From Paraburkholderia podalyriae (GTDB lineage: Bacteria; Pseudomonadota; Gammaproteobacteria; Burkholderiales; Burkholderiaceae), in NCBI RefSeq assembly GCF_014397785.1, contig NZ_VZQQ01000003.1:1-64000 (forward strand): a stretch of DNA of 64,000 nucleotides, given 5' to 3'. Positions 29,843 to 39,404 of the stretch are shown piece after piece (the stretch's first letter is position 1; every line of letters begins with the position of its first letter). The translations under genes and the position numbers were made by a program. The notes beneath the pieces are model-generated. The model had not been told where the DNA came from. It worked only from the letters and a program-made list of their open reading frames with translations, and did no database searches.

Positions 29843-30829
29843 ATGCAGCGCGGTGTCGTATACGGGGTCATGGCCGGAGCCTTGTGGGGCATGGTGTTTC
29901 TGGTGCCGCGGGTGCTGCCCGACTTCTCCCCGCTGCTGCTCGTCGCCGGCCGCTACTCGATGTACGGCGTCGTGTCGCTCGCCGCGGCGCTGCCGATCGC
30001 GGGCTCGCTCGCCAAACGGCTGACCCGCGAGGATCTGATCGCGCTCGTGAAGCTCGCGCTCGCCGGCAATATCGTCTATTACCTGCTGCTGACGGCCGCC
30101 GTGCACCTGATCGGGATCGCGCCGGCCTCGCTGATCGTCGGCGTGCTGCCGGTCACGGTGACGCTGGCGGGCCGGCGCGATCACGGCGCGGTACCGCTCG
30201 CGCGCCTCGCATGGCCACTGGCGACGGTGATGGCGGGCATCGTCTGCATCAATATCGATGTGTTGACGGTGGCCGGCGCGACGCCGGTGAGCGTCGCGAC
30301 GCGCCTGCTCGGCATGGCCTGCGCGGTCGGCGCGCTGATCTGCTGGACCTGGTTCGCGGTCGAGAACGCCCGCTACCTGCAGCGTCAGAGGCATTTCAGC
30401 GGCAACGAGTGGTCGGTGCTATGGGGCGTCGTGACGGGCGCGCTCGGCGGCGCGTTGTGGCTCGTGGTCGCGGTACTGCCGTCGGGCGGCCCGCTGGGCG
30501 AACTGGCCGACGCGCGCTGGCACACGTTCTGGCTGCTGAACCTGGTGCTCGCGATCGGCGCGTCGTGGCTCGGCAACGGCCTGTGGAATGCCGCGGCAAA
30601 ACGGCTGCCGCTGACGCTGTCCGGCCAGATGATCGTGTTCGAGACGCTCTTCGCGCTGCTCTACGCGTTCATTTATGACGAGCGCCTGCCGCGACCGCTC
30701 GAACTGGCGGCGATCCTGCTGCTGGTCGCGGGGGTCTGGTGGTCGGTGCGCCGGCATTCGGACGACGATTCGTCGGGCGCGGCGCGCATCGAGCGGATGG
30801 AGGATAAGGCGCGGACGTCGACGCCTTGA
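29843..30829 (+). CDS. EamA/DMT-family transporter
   Basis: The 328-residue inner-membrane protein has about ten hydrophobic helices arranged as two EamA repeats, beginning VVYGVMAGALWGMVFLVPRVLP. The second repeat contains the acidic/Pro end YDERLPRPLELAAILLLVAGVWWSVRRH. DMT exporters move amino acids or other metabolites; the substrate here is unknown. The frame is open for some 1,900 bases upstream, but that part is antisense to guaB, so ATG 29843, with GGGG eight bases before it, is chosen. It stands alone, divergent from guaB. Confidence 0.85.
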   Translation: MQRGVVYGVMAGALWGMVFLVPRVLPDFSPLLLVAGRYSMYGVVSLAAALPIAGSLAKRLTREDLIALVKLALAGNIVYYLLLTAAVHLIGIAPASLIVGVLPVTVTLAGRRDHGAVPLARLAWPLATVMAGIVCINIDVLTVAGATPVSVATRLLGMACAVGALICWTWFAVENARYLQRQRHFSGNEWSVLWGVVTGALGGALWLVVAVLPSGGPLGELADARWHTFWLLNLVLAIGASWLGNGLWNAAAKRLPLTLSGQMIVFETLFALLYAFIYDERLPRPLELAAILLLVAGVWWSVRRHSDDDSSGAARIERMEDKARTSTP

Positions 30830-30892
30830 TGTGAGTGACGAGATCGGAAACTGGCGGCGGGCGCAGAGCAAAGCCGCGACCGCAATCCTCGC

Positions 30893-31225
30893 CTACCGCG
30901 AATCCTTGTTGAGCCAGCGCCGCCCCTCGATCGACCCCGCCTTGCGCGTCTTTTCGACGCGGCGTTGTCGCGACACTTTCGGATCAACCAGCAGCGGGCG
31001 GTAAATCTCGACGCGATCATGGTCGGCCAGCACCGCATCGAGCGGCTTGAGCTTGCCGAACACGCCCACCTTCTGCGTGTTCAGATCGATCGACGGAAAA
31101 CGCCGCAGAATCCCGCTCGCGTCGATCGCCTGTTGCAGCGTCGCGCCCGCGGGCAACTCGACCGGAATCAGCGCCTGCTCACCGGCGAGCGCATAGCAGA
31201 CCTCAACCGATAGCCGCGCGCTCAT
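30893..31225 (-). CDS. rnfH: RnfH-family ubiquitin-like protein
   Basis: The 110-residue protein has the beta-grasp RnfH/UPF0125 fold: LSVEVCYALAGEQALIPVELPAGATLQQAIDASGILRRFPSIDL and KLKPLDAVLADHDRVEIYRPLLVDPK. The function is unsettled; in some species it sits with rnf electron-transport genes, but more often with ratA as here. The start ATG (31225) overlaps the ratA stop as ATGA. The C-terminal tail is Arg/Lys-rich (RQRRVEKTRKAGSIEGRRW). Confidence 0.9.
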   Translation of the reverse strand: MSARLSVEVCYALAGEQALIPVELPAGATLQQAIDASGILRRFPSIDLNTQKVGVFGKLKPLDAVLADHDRVEIYRPLLVDPKVSRQRRVEKTRKAGSIEGRRWLNKDSR

Positions 31226-31659
31226 GCCTGACCATAGCGCTGATTGGCGCGCTTCACGAAGGATTCGACGAAGGTATTGGCGATGTGATTGAACACTGGC
31301 CCGATGATCTTCTCGAGCAGGATGCTGGTGAACTCGTAGTGCAGCGCGAATTCGATCTTGCACGCATCGGCGCGCAGCGGCGTGAAGCGCCAGAACCCGG
31401 TGAACTTGCGAAACGGACCGTCGGCGAATTCCATGTCGATGCGCGTGGGGCGCTCCATCGAGTTGCGCGTGGCGAAATGCTGCTTGATGCCCTTGAAGTT
31501 GATATCGATCTTCGCCTCCATGCTGGTGTCGTCCCGATGACGAATTTCGATGCCCCCGCACCATGGCAGGAAGTTGGGGTAGTCGTCGACGTCGGTGACG
31601 AGATCGAACATCTGCTCCGCCGAATGGCGAATCAACACGGTTTTCTGGACATCTGCCAT
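31222..31659 (-). CDS. ratA: RatA/COQ10-family START-domain protein
   Basis: The 145-residue protein has the SRPBCC/START fold shared by RatA and the ubiquinone-binding COQ10. It begins MADVQKTVLIRHSAEQMFDLVTDVDDYPNFLPWCGG and ends with a C-terminal helix, FNHIANTFVESFVKRANQRYG. E. coli RatA has been reported to block ribosome subunit association, while COQ10-type proteins carry ubiquinone; I cannot decide between the two. ATG 31659 is the family start. It is coupled to rnfH and divergent from smpB, the common arrangement in proteobacteria. Confidence 0.88.
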   Translation of the reverse strand: MADVQKTVLIRHSAEQMFDLVTDVDDYPNFLPWCGGIEIRHRDDTSMEAKIDINFKGIKQHFATRNSMERPTRIDMEFADGPFRKFTGFWRFTPLRADACKIEFALHYEFTSILLEKIIGPVFNHIANTFVESFVKRANQRYGQA

Positions 31660-31759
31660 AAATTGAACAGCGCGTGGCAAGGGTGGACGAGCGCCGCGGG
31701 CTTTCCTTGCCCCGCTTTGCTAAAATGGTGATTTTAAACGAGTTGGGCACTTTCCATTC

Positions 31760-32206
31760 ATGAGCATTATCGACAACAGAAAAGCCTTCTACGACTATTC
31801 GGTCGAGGAACGCTATGAGGCAGGACTCGTGCTCGAAGGATGGGAGGTCAAGGCGTTGCGCGCAGGGCGCGGCCAGATCAAGGAAGGCTACGTGGTGATC
31901 CGCAACGGCGAGCTGTTCCTGATCGGCACGCACATCAGCCCGCTGCCCGAAGCGTCGACGCACATCCATCCCGACCCGGTGCGCACGCGCAAGTTGCTGC
32001 TGCATAGCGAGGAAATCAGCAAGCTGATCGGCAAGGTCGAGCAGCGCGGCTACACGCTGGTGCCGCTGAATTTTCACTACAAGAACGGTCGCGTCAAATG
32101 CGAGATCGGCCTCGCTAAGGGCAAGAAGATGCACGACAAGCGCGAGACCGAGAAGAAGCGCGACTGGGAACGCGAGAAGGCGCGCTTGATGCGCTCGCCG
32201 ACCTAA
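31760..32206 (+). CDS. smpB: SsrA-binding protein SmpB
   Basis: The 148-residue RNA-binding protein partners tmRNA in rescuing stalled ribosomes. The conserved core is complete: [49 protein letters not shown] and [30 protein letters not shown]. The basic C-terminal tail [15 protein letters not shown] enters the empty mRNA channel. TAAAAT at 31721-31726 is a possible -10 box. A strong terminator follows 28 bases after the stop. The tmRNA gene itself is not in this window. Confidence 0.97.
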   Translation: MSIIDNRKAFYDYSVEERYEAGLVLEGWEVKALRAGRGQIKEGYVVIRNGELFLIGTHISPLPEASTHIHPDPVRTRKLLLHSEEISKLIGKVEQRGYTLVPLNFHYKNGRVKCEIGLAKGKKMHDKRETEKKRDWEREKARLMRSPT

Positions 32207-32233
32207 GCGCGATTCGTTTCCGGCTCACGCAAC

Positions 32234-32272
32234 AATGGCCCGCACATCGATGTGCGGGCCATTTGCTTTTAC
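32234..32272 (+). terminator. rho-independent terminator after smpB, 30-base perfect palindrome
   Basis: Positions 32234-32263 read identically on both strands (core CGCACATCGATGTGCG flanked by AATGGCC and GGCCATT). They are followed by TTGCTTTT. The stem is unusually perfect and could serve both smpB and the convergent qmcA gene. Confidence 0.88.
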
Positions 32273-32281
32273 GTCGCGCTC

Positions 32282-32314
32282 TCATTGCGCATTCATTGCG
32301 CGCTCATTGCTCAA
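32282..32314. repeat. 11-base periodic repeat, three copies
   Basis: TCATTGC recurs at 32282, 32293 and 32304, exactly 11 bases apart; the first two copies extend to TCATTGCGC. It lies between the smpB terminator and the end of the qmcA-like gene. Confidence 0.75.
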
Positions 32315-32318
32315 TTCG

Positions 32319-33266
32319 TCAACGCAAGTCACTGCGCGGCGGCTCCGCTGCCGCCTTGCCCTTGTTCACGATGGTCAGCGCCGACGCTATCATCGAACTC
32401 ATGTTCGACATGTCGCCCGGCACGATCAGTGTCGTGCCCTGCTTCGCCAGGTTCGAGAACGCGTTCACGTACTGTTCGGCCACCTTCAGATTCACCGCGT
32501 CCATGCCGCCGTTCAGCTGGATCGCCGCCGCGATTTTCTGGATCGCTTGCGCGTTCGCCTCGGCCACGGCCAGAATCGCCGCGGCCTGCCCTTGTGCCTG
32601 GTTGATCGCCGCCTGACGCTCGCCCTCCGACTTCTGGATCGCCGCCTCGCGGCCGCCCGACGCGATATTGATCTGCTCCTGCTTGCGCCCTTCCGATGCT
32701 GCGATCAGCGCGCGCTTCTCGCGCTCGGCGGTGATCTGCGCCTGCATCGCGTGAAGGATCTCCTTTGGCGGCGTCAGGTCCTTGATCTCGTAGCGCAGCA
32801 CTTTGACGCCCCAGTTCGCGGCCGCTTCGTCGAGCGCCGACACGATGCTGTGATTGATGAAATCGCGCTCTTCGAAGGTCCGGTCGAGTTCCAGCTTGCC
32901 GATGACCGAGCGCAGCGTGGTCTGCGACAGCTGCGTGATCGCGAACACGAAGTTGCTCGATCCATACGACGCCTTCATCGGATCGGTGACCTGAAAATAC
33001 AGCACGCCGTCGACCTGAAGCTGCGTGTTGTCGCGCGTGATACAGACCTGGCTCGGCACCTCGAGCGGAATTTCCTTCAGCACATGCTTGTATGCGACCC
33101 GGTCGACAAACGGCAACGCGAAGCTCAGACCCGGCGTCAGTGTCGCGTGATAGCGGCCGAAGCGCTCGAGCACCCACGCATGCTGCTGCGGCACGATCTT
33201 GATGGTCTGCGACGCGAGCACGATCACGACGATCAACAGCATTGCCCCGACGATGGTTGAATCCAT
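32319..33266 (-). CDS. SPFH/stomatin-like membrane protein (QmcA type)
   Basis: The 315-residue protein has one N-terminal membrane helix (MDSTIVGAMLLIVVIVLASQTI) and an SPFH domain. The latter runs VPQQHAWVLERFGRYHATLTPGLSFALPFVDRV to LRSVIGKLELDRTFEERDFIN. A long Ala/Glu/Gln-rich coiled-coil helix follows (AEREKRALIAASEGRKQEQINIASGGREAAIQKSEGERQAA). Such proteins form large oligomers in lipid microdomains and often regulate membrane proteases. ATG 33266 places the membrane helix at the N-terminus. It follows nfeD by 64 bases; nfeD-stomatin pairs are a well-known operon. Confidence 0.92.
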   Translation of the reverse strand: MDSTIVGAMLLIVVIVLASQTIKIVPQQHAWVLERFGRYHATLTPGLSFALPFVDRVAYKHVLKEIPLEVPSQVCITRDNTQLQVDGVLYFQVTDPMKASYGSSNFVFAITQLSQTTLRSVIGKLELDRTFEERDFINHSIVSALDEAAANWGVKVLRYEIKDLTPPKEILHAMQAQITAEREKRALIAASEGRKQEQINIASGGREAAIQKSEGERQAAINQAQGQAAAILAVAEANAQAIQKIAAAIQLNGGMDAVNLKVAEQYVNAFSNLAKQGTTLIVPGDMSNMSSMIASALTIVNKGKAAAEPPRSDLR

Positions 33267-33330
33267 TTCGCTACCCTCCGATTCTGATTCGAATAGTTGT
33301 GCGCAGGTTGGTCGGGCCTGCGTTTTCAGC

Positions 33331-33870
33331 TTAGGCGCTAGTGCTTCGCTTTGTGAAAGATGTCGATGAGCGCGTGTGTTGCGAACATCGCACCCAACGC
33401 CCGCGTTCAGATCGCCAGGTCGCGCTCGCGCGCGCCTTCGGTTGCCGGCTCGCGACGACAACGAGGCAACTGCCGCGCAATTCCCTGATCTCGTAGACCT
33501 GCGCGTCTTCCGGTTCGCCCGCAGCCAGCTCGACGTCCCATGCCGCGCCACGATAGGTCGCGCGTGCTTTGCGCCCCTGCCAGGCCGGCACGTTCAGCGT
33601 CTGCCCGATATCCAGATTGACGTCCGGATTGCGCGACGCCTGCTCGCGCTTGCGGCGGCCAAAGCGCGAGCGTCTGAGCATCACGACTGCCGCGAGCGCG
33701 ACCAGCGCCGCCACCCCGAACTGCAGATCGGTCCCAGCGCCGGCAATCCGTGCAAGCGCGGCCGCAACCAAGCCGAACGCGATCATCAACAGATAGAAGG
33801 TGCCGCTCATCAACTCCAGCACGACAAGCACACCCGCTCCGATCCACCAGAACAGTCCACCAGGCGCCAC
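33331..33870 (-). CDS. NfeD-like membrane protein
   Basis: The 179-residue partner of the SPFH protein has two or three N-terminal membrane helices (FWWIGAGVLVVLELMSGTFYLLMIAFGLVAAALAR and FGVAALVALAAVVML) and a C-terminal OB-fold domain (NLDIGQTLNVPAWQGRKARATYRGAAWDVEL). The start is decided by the ribosome site: GGAGG stands five bases before the GTG at 33870, whereas a GTG at 33882 has none. After LVVVASRQPKA the protein continues for about 35 Arg/Ser-rich residues, longer than I expect for the family. A late frameshift or lost stop is possible. Confidence 0.82.
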   Translation of the reverse strand: MAPGGLFWWIGAGVLVVLELMSGTFYLLMIAFGLVAAALARIAGAGTDLQFGVAALVALAAVVMLRRSRFGRRKREQASRNPDVNLDIGQTLNVPAWQGRKARATYRGAAWDVELAAGEPEDAQVYEIRELRGSCLVVVASRQPKARASATWRSERGRWVRCSQHTRSSTSFTKRSTSA

Positions 33871-33889
33871 GTCGACCTCCACAAAGCAA

Positions 33890-33916
33890 AAACACCCCGG
33901 ATCTACCGGGGTGTTT
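33890..33916 (-). terminator. rho-independent terminator after ppsA
   Basis: AAACACCCCGG (33890-33900) and CCGGGGTGTTT (33906-33916) form an 11-base stem with a 5-base loop. On the minus strand it is followed by TTGCTTT after a run of five T. It lies 72 bases past the ppsA stop and just before nfeD. Confidence 0.88.
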
Positions 33917-33988
33917 ATAGCACGAAGCGGGCGTGCCTTTGACGCATGCCGAATGCCGCGGGCGAAGCGGCATGCGGCAGCTCGCGAG

Positions 33989-36391
33989 TTACTGCTTCGA
34001 CTTCGCCAACTGTTGCCACGTATCGATGATCGTGTCCGGGTTCAGCGAAATCGACTTGATGCCTTGGTCCGTCAGCCATTGCGCGAAGTCCGGATGATCC
34101 GACGGCCCCTGGCCGCAGATACCGACGTACTTGTCCAGACGCAGACAGGTTTCGATCGCGCGCTTGAGCAGGAACTTGACCGCTGGATCACGCTCGTCGA
34201 AATCGACCGCGAGCAGTTCCATGCCCGAGTCGCGGTCGAGGCCGAGCGTGAGCTGCGTCAGGTCGTTCGAGCCGATCGAGAATCCGTCGAAGTACTGCAG
34301 GAACTCTTCCGCGAGGATCGCGTTCGTCGGCACTTCGCACATCATGATCAGACGCAGGCCCTTCTCGCCGCGCTTCAGGCCGAACTTGCCGAGCAATTCG
34401 ACCACGCGCGCCGCCTGCTTCAGCGTACGCACGAACGGCACCATGATCTCGACGTTGTCCAGGCCCATCTCTTCGCGCACCTTCTTCAGCGCGACGCATT
34501 CCATCTGGAACGCCTCGGCGAAGTCTTCCGCGATATAGCGCGACGCGCCGCGGAAGCCCAGCATCGGGTTTTCCTCGTCCGGCTCGTAGCGCGAACCGCC
34601 GATCAGCTTCTTGTACTCGTTCGACTTGAAGTCCGACATCCGCACGATGACGGGCTTCGGATAAAACGCGGCCGCGATCGTCGCGATGCCTTCGGTCAGC
34701 TTGTCGACGTAGAACGCGCGCGGCGACGCGTGACCGCGCGCGACGCTTTCGACCGCCTTCTTCAGGTCCTGATCGACGTTCGGGTACTCGAGGATCGCCT
34801 TCGGGTGCACGCCGATGTTGTTGTTGATGATGAACTCGAGACGCGCGAGACCGACACCCGCGTTCGGCAGTTGCGAGAAGTCGAACGCGAGTTGCGGATT
34901 GCCGACGTTCATCATGATCTTCACCGGAATCGGCGGCAGTTCGCCGCGCTGCACTTCGGTGATTTCGGTTTCGAGCAGGCCGTCGTAGATCTTGCCTTCG
35001 TCGCCTTCAGCGCACGACACGGTGACGAGCGCGCCGTCCTTCAGCATGTCGGTCGCGTCGCCGCAGCCGACCACGGCCGGTACGCCCAGCTCGCGCGCGA
35101 TGATCGCCGCGTGGCAGGTGCGGCCGCCACGGTTCGTGACGATCGCCGACGCACGCTTCATGACCGGCTCCCAGTTCGGGTCGGTCATGTCCGCGACGAG
35201 CACGTCGCCCGGCTGCACACGGTCCATCTCCGACGGATCGTGGATCACCCGCACCGGACCCGCGCCGATCTTCTGACCGATCGCGCGGCCCGTTGCCAGC
35301 ACGTTCGACTGACCCTTCAGCTTGAAGCGCTGCTCGGCCTTGCCGCCGCCCTGGCTCTTCACGGTCTCGGGACGCGCCTGCAGGATGAAGATCTTGCCGT
35401 CGCGGCCGTCCTTGCCCCACTCGATGTCCATCGGACGCTGGTAGTGCTTCTCAATGATGACCGCGTACTTCGCAAGCTCGATCACGTCTTCGTCGGTGAT
35501 CGAGAAGCGGTTGCGCTGCTCGTGCGCGACGTCGATGGTCTTCACGCGGCCCGGCTCGCCCGGCTTCGTGAACTCCATCTTGATCAGCTTCGAGCCGATC
35601 GAGCGGCGGATGATCGGGTACTTGCCCTGCGCGAGCGTGGTCTTGAAGACGTAGAACTCGTCCGGATTCACCGCGCCCTGCACGACGGTCTCGCCGAGGC
35701 CATAGCTCGACGTGATGAAGACAGCATCCTTGAAACCGGATTCGGTATCGAGCGTGAACATCACGCCCGCGGCGCCGACATCCGAGCGCACCATGCGCTG
35801 CACACCCGCGGACAACGCGACTTCAGCATGCGTGAAGCCCTTGTGGACGCGATAGGAGATCGCGCGGTCGTTGTACAGCGACGCGAACACGTGCTTCATG
35901 CGATCGAGCACGTCGTCGATGCCGACCACGTTCAGGTAGCTTTCCTGCTGACCGGCGAACGATGCGTCCGGCAAGTCTTCCGCGGTCGCGGATGAACGCA
36001 CGGCAAACGACAGCTCTTCGGGCGAGCTCTTTTGCAGCGTGTCGAACCCCGCGCGAATGTCAGCCTCGAGCTGCGGCTGCAGCGGCGCGTCGACGATCCA
36101 TTGACGGATCTCCTTGCCCGCTTCGGCGAGCGCCTTCACGTCGTCGACGTCGAGCGTCTCGAGACGTTTGGCGATGCGTTCGGTCAGATCGTTGTGCTGC
36201 AGGAAGTCACGGAACGCGAGCGCGGTGGTCGCGAAGCCGGTCGGCACGCGCACGCCGGCTTCGGCGAGCTGGCTGATCATCTCGCCCAGCGACGCGTTCT
36301 TGCCGCCGACGATTTCCACGTCGGTCATCCGCAACTGCTCGAACGGAACTACATACGCCTTGTCCTTTGCGACGGTAACTGCGTTAGTCAT
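33989..36391 (-). CDS. ppsA: phosphoenolpyruvate synthase (pyruvate, water dikinase)
   Basis: The 800-residue enzyme makes PEP from pyruvate and ATP for gluconeogenesis. The N-terminal ATP-grasp domain ([42 protein letters not shown]) is followed by the swivelling phosphohistidine domain with [10 protein letters not shown]427 is the phospho-acceptor and T425 the residue targeted by PpsR. The C-terminal PEP-binding barrel contains [28 protein letters not shown] and [16 protein letters not shown] 36391 gives the family start [20 protein letters not shown]. It is divergent from its regulator ppsR. Confidence 0.97.
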   Translation of the reverse strand: MTNAVTVAKDKAYVVPFEQLRMTDVEIVGGKNASLGEMISQLAEAGVRVPTGFATTALAFRDFLQHNDLTERIAKRLETLDVDDVKALAEAGKEIRQWIVDAPLQPQLEADIRAGFDTLQKSSPEELSFAVRSSATAEDLPDASFAGQQESYLNVVGIDDVLDRMKHVFASLYNDRAISYRVHKGFTHAEVALSAGVQRMVRSDVGAAGVMFTLDTESGFKDAVFITSSYGLGETVVQGAVNPDEFYVFKTTLAQGKYPIIRRSIGSKLIKMEFTKPGEPGRVKTIDVAHEQRNRFSITDEDVIELAKYAVIIEKHYQRPMDIEWGKDGRDGKIFILQARPETVKSQGGGKAEQRFKLKGQSNVLATGRAIGQKIGAGPVRVIHDPSEMDRVQPGDVLVADMTDPNWEPVMKRASAIVTNRGGRTCHAAIIARELGVPAVVGCGDATDMLKDGALVTVSCAEGDEGKIYDGLLETEITEVQRGELPPIPVKIMMNVGNPQLAFDFSQLPNAGVGLARLEFIINNNIGVHPKAILEYPNVDQDLKKAVESVARGHASPRAFYVDKLTEGIATIAAAFYPKPVIVRMSDFKSNEYKKLIGGSRYEPDEENPMLGFRGASRYIAEDFAEAFQMECVALKKVREEMGLDNVEIMVPFVRTLKQAARVVELLGKFGLKRGEKGLRLIMMCEVPTNAILAEEFLQYFDGFSIGSNDLTQLTLGLDRDSGMELLAVDFDERDPAVKFLLKRAIETCLRLDKYVGICGQGPSDHPDFAQWLTDQGIKSISLNPDTIIDTWQQLAKSKQ

Positions 36392-36480
36392 ACAAGCCCC
36401 TAAGTGTGAAAGAAATTCACGGCTGTGCAAGTGGGCTTGAACACGGGCAGCCCGTAGGAAGCTCGACCCCGTGTCTTGCG

Positions 36481-36697
36481 CAACCTGTTAGATAAGCAAT
36501 CGTCTGGACAGCGGAGATGCGTTGCATGGCGCGCCGGCCGCGGAGCACGAGGCGGACGCGCCAAAGAACGCGGTTGAACGGACTTACCGCTCGATCTGTT
36601 GCGTTCAACGCATGTTGCCATTAGGTAGCGTGACGTTGAACGACCGTTCGCGGCAAGTTAGCGGCCAATCGCCTGCAATTGCTTATCCAACAGGTTG
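36481..36697. promoter_or_regulatory. ppsA-ppsR divergent control region with long inverted repeats
   Basis: The 512-base gap 36392-36903 contains a 20-base element starting CAACCTGTT (36481-36500), whose reverse complement recurs at 36678-36697 with one mismatch. Between them GTTGAACG occurs at 36573-36580 and 36635-36642, and inverted at 36602-36609. A short GTGAA/TTCAC inverted repeat lies at 36406-36420 near ppsA. These are likely binding sites for a regulator controlling both genes; I cannot name it. Confidence 0.6.
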
Positions 36698-36903
36698 CCG
36701 CTATTCTACCGTGCCGACTCCTGAAATGTGGCAGTCGGTCGAGAAATGCGCCTCGAATCGCGCCCCGACCGAGCCAGCGGGCTTTTTGCGAGACCGCCCG
36801 CGCGGACGCGAGCGTGACGCCCGCCGCCGCGCGGTTTGATTCGAGCGCGTTGTCGCGCTCGCGCTTTCCGGCTCATTTGCCTTTCACGTTCACAGCCCCA
36901 CTG

Positions 36904-37719
36904 ATGCCGCCCACCGTATTCATCGTCTCAGACGGTACCGGGATTACTGCCGAAACCTTCGCGCATTCGATCCTCTCCCAGTTCGACCAGAAATTCCGCC
37001 TGGTCCGCGTGCCTTTCGTCGACTCGACCGAGAAGGCCTATGCGACGCTCGAAAAGATCAACGAAGCGGTCGTGCAGGACGGCCGTCGTCCGATCGTATT
37101 CACCACGCTGGTCGATAGCTCGTCGAATCAGATCGTCAAGGATTCGAACGCGCTCGTACTCGACATGTTCCAGACCTTCGTCGAGCCGCTCGAGCAGGAA
37201 CTGGAACTGAAGTCGAGCCACGCGATGGGCCGCGGCCACCAGAACGCTGACACCGAGGAGTACAAGAACCGGATCGAGGCGATCAATTTCTCGCTCGCGC
37301 ACGACGACGGCCAATCGAACCGCAATCTCGCAGACGCCGACGTGATTCTCGTCGGCGTGTCGCGCAGCGGCAAGACGCCGACGAGCCTTTATCTGGCGAT
37401 GCAGTACGGCGTGAAAGCGGCGAACTATCCACTGATTCCCGAAGATTTCGAACGCGGCAAGCTGCCGACGCCGCTGCTCGAGCATCGGCAGAAGATGTTC
37501 GGGTTGTCGATCGATCCGCAGCGGTTGTCGGAAATCCGCAACGAGCGGCGGCCGGGCAGCAAGTATGCGGCGCTGGAAAACTGCCGCTACGAGATCAACG
37601 AAGCGGAAGCGATGATGCGGCGCGAGGGGATCAAGTGGCTATCGTCGACGCACAAGTCGATCGAGGAGATCGCGACCACGATCCTGCAGGAGATCAAACT
37701 GGATCGGTCGTCGTATTGA
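36904..37719 (+). CDS. ppsR: PEP synthase regulatory protein (bifunctional kinase/pyrophosphorylase)
   Basis: The 271-residue DUF299 protein switches PEP synthase off by ADP-dependent phosphorylation of the Thr next to its catalytic His, and on by Pi-dependent dephosphorylation. Marks are [24 protein letters not shown] at the start, the P-loop GVSRSGKT (151-158), [14 protein letters not shown], and [33 protein letters not shown] at the end. ATG 36904 is chosen, as the frame is open 75 codons upstream without family similarity. It is divergent from its target ppsA, a classic pairing. Confidence 0.95.
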   Translation: MPPTVFIVSDGTGITAETFAHSILSQFDQKFRLVRVPFVDSTEKAYATLEKINEAVVQDGRRPIVFTTLVDSSSNQIVKDSNALVLDMFQTFVEPLEQELELKSSHAMGRGHQNADTEEYKNRIEAINFSLAHDDGQSNRNLADADVILVGVSRSGKTPTSLYLAMQYGVKAANYPLIPEDFERGKLPTPLLEHRQKMFGLSIDPQRLSEIRNERRPGSKYAALENCRYEINEAEAMMRREGIKWLSSTHKSIEEIATTILQEIKLDRSSY

Positions 37720-37777
37720 CGGACAGCCGGGCAAGCATGGCGTTGCCTGATCGAGGACCCGGCGACGCCAGCCGCGT

Positions 37778-38566
37778 CTAGTTTTGGCACCCGCGCTGCT
37801 GCCGGCATTGCTCGAATACGCAGACCGCCGCCGCGGCCGCCACGTTCAGCGACTCCATCCCCCCCGGCTGCGGGATCGTCACGCGCAACGACACGGCATC
37901 GCGCCACGCCTGCGACACGCCCGCCCCTTCGTTGCCGAACACCCACGCGAGCGACTTGTTCAGGTCGCTGTCATAGATCGCTTCGGCGCCGTGCGAATCG
38001 GTGATCACGATCGGCACCGCGAGGCGCTCGATCAGCGCATCCGCTTCGACGTCCTCATGAATCTGCAACAGGAAGTGCGCTCCCATCCCCGAGCGCAGCA
38101 CCTTCGACGACCACGCGTATGCGGTGCCCGGCGCGCAGAACACGTGCCCGATACCCGCAGCCGCCGCGCTGCGCAGAATCGAGCCGACGTTGCCCGCGTC
38201 CTGCACGCCGTCGAGCACTAGACAGTTTTGCTCGACGCGTTCGGGCAACGGCGCATCGAGCTTGTCGACGAGCAGCACAATCCCGACCCCATGCACGACA
38301 TTCGACAACTGCCCGAACAGCGCATCCGGCAGCGTCACGAGCCGATGCTCGTCGATGCGCGACACGATTGCCCGCGCTTCGTCGTGACGCAGCGCACCGT
38401 CGGTGACGACGCATAGCTCCGGCTGACCGGCGACGTCGAGATACGCACTCGCGAGATGGAAGCCCTCGAGTAGCGCATGGCCGCTGCGGCGCTGTTGATG
38501 CGTTGAGCCGGCCAGTGCCTTCAGGCGCTTGTAGAGCGGATTGTCCCGCGAGGTGATGGCTTTCAC
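37778..38566 (-). CDS. TrmH/SpoU-family RNA 2'-O-methyltransferase
   Basis: The 262-residue SPOUT methyltransferase has an N-terminal substrate-binding domain (AITSRDNPLYKRLKALAGSTHQQRRSGHALLEGFHL) and the knotted catalytic domain. Its three motifs are NVGSILRSAAAAG, FGNEGAGVS and IPQPGGMESLNVAAAAAVC. The RNA target, a ribose in 23S rRNA or tRNA, is not determined. The start is probably GTG 38566 (KAITSRDN), where family similarity begins; a TTG at 38608 is the other option. It follows rnhB by 91 bases on the same strand and converges on ppsR. Confidence 0.88.
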   Translation of the reverse strand: MKAITSRDNPLYKRLKALAGSTHQQRRSGHALLEGFHLASAYLDVAGQPELCVVTDGALRHDEARAIVSRIDEHRLVTLPDALFGQLSNVVHGVGIVLLVDKLDAPLPERVEQNCLVLDGVQDAGNVGSILRSAAAAGIGHVFCAPGTAYAWSSKVLRSGMGAHFLLQIHEDVEADALIERLAVPIVITDSHGAEAIYDSDLNKSLAWVFGNEGAGVSQAWRDAVSLRVTIPQPGGMESLNVAAAAAVCVFEQCRQQRGCQN

Positions 38567-38657
38567 AGGCAGCGAAGGCGGTGAGAAGGGAAAAGGAATC
38601 AGCGGCAATCAACGGCACGCGAGCGCGGAGCGCGCCTGAGCCGCGCTTACGGGTCGC

Positions 38658-39404
38658 TCACGCGAGGCCGGCTTCGCCGAACGCATCGTCGTCGAGCAGC
38701 GCGTCGGCCACGATGACGGCGTCTGCCGCCGGTAACGGCACGCCTGTGCCGAACCGCAGATGCGCTTCGCGCACCGGCCCAAACGACCGCCGATGATGCT
38801 CGCACGGCCCATGCTCGCGCAGCGCCGCGAGATGCTGCGGTGTGCCGTAACCGGCGTGCGCGTCGAAGCCGTACATCGGATAGGTCTGGTGCAGTTCGAC
38901 CAGCATGCGGTCGCGCGCGACCTTTGCAAGAATCGACGCCGCCGAAATACTTTTCACCAGCGCGTCGCCGCCGATCACCGCCTCGCTGCGGATGCTGAGC
39001 GTCGGGCAACGGTTGCCGTCGACCTTCACGAGCGTCGGCACGACCGACAGGCCCTCGACCGCGCGCTTCATCGCGAGCATGGTGGCGTGCAGGATGTTCA
39101 GCGAATCGATTTCCTCGACCGTCGCCGACGCGATGCAGTACGCGAGCGCACGCTCGACGATCTTGTCGTACAGCGCTTCACGCTTGAGTGCGCTCAGCAC
39201 TTTGGAATCGTCGAGGCCGCGGATCATCGGTTTGGCCGGATTGAAAATCACCGCCGCCGCGACGACCGGACCGGCCAGCGGCCCGCGCCCGGCTTCGTCG
39301 ACGCCGCAGACGATGTCGTCGACGCTCTCGAAGTTCAGGCCGCCCTGCGCAACCACCCGAACGGCGGCCGCGGTCTTGCGCAGAGACGCGCGCGCGGCGG
39401 TCAT
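38658..39404 (-). CDS. rnhB: ribonuclease HII
   Basis: The 248-residue endonuclease cleaves RNA in RNA-DNA hybrids, including single ribonucleotides. The acidic active site shows in [20 protein letters not shown] and the later [32 protein letters not shown] and [34 protein letters not shown] are further signatures. The N-terminal extension of about 30 residues precedes the core. ATG 39404 overlaps the lpxB stop as ATGA. It is the conserved end of the lipid A cluster. Confidence 0.95.
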   Translation of the reverse strand: MTAARASLRKTAAAVRVVAQGGLNFESVDDIVCGVDEAGRGPLAGPVVAAAVIFNPAKPMIRGLDDSKVLSALKREALYDKIVERALAYCIASATVEEIDSLNILHATMLAMKRAVEGLSVVPTLVKVDGNRCPTLSIRSEAVIGGDALVKSISAASILAKVARDRMLVELHQTYPMYGFDAHAGYGTPQHLAALREHGPCEHHRRSFGPVREAHLRFGTGVPLPAADAVIVADALLDDDAFGEAGLA

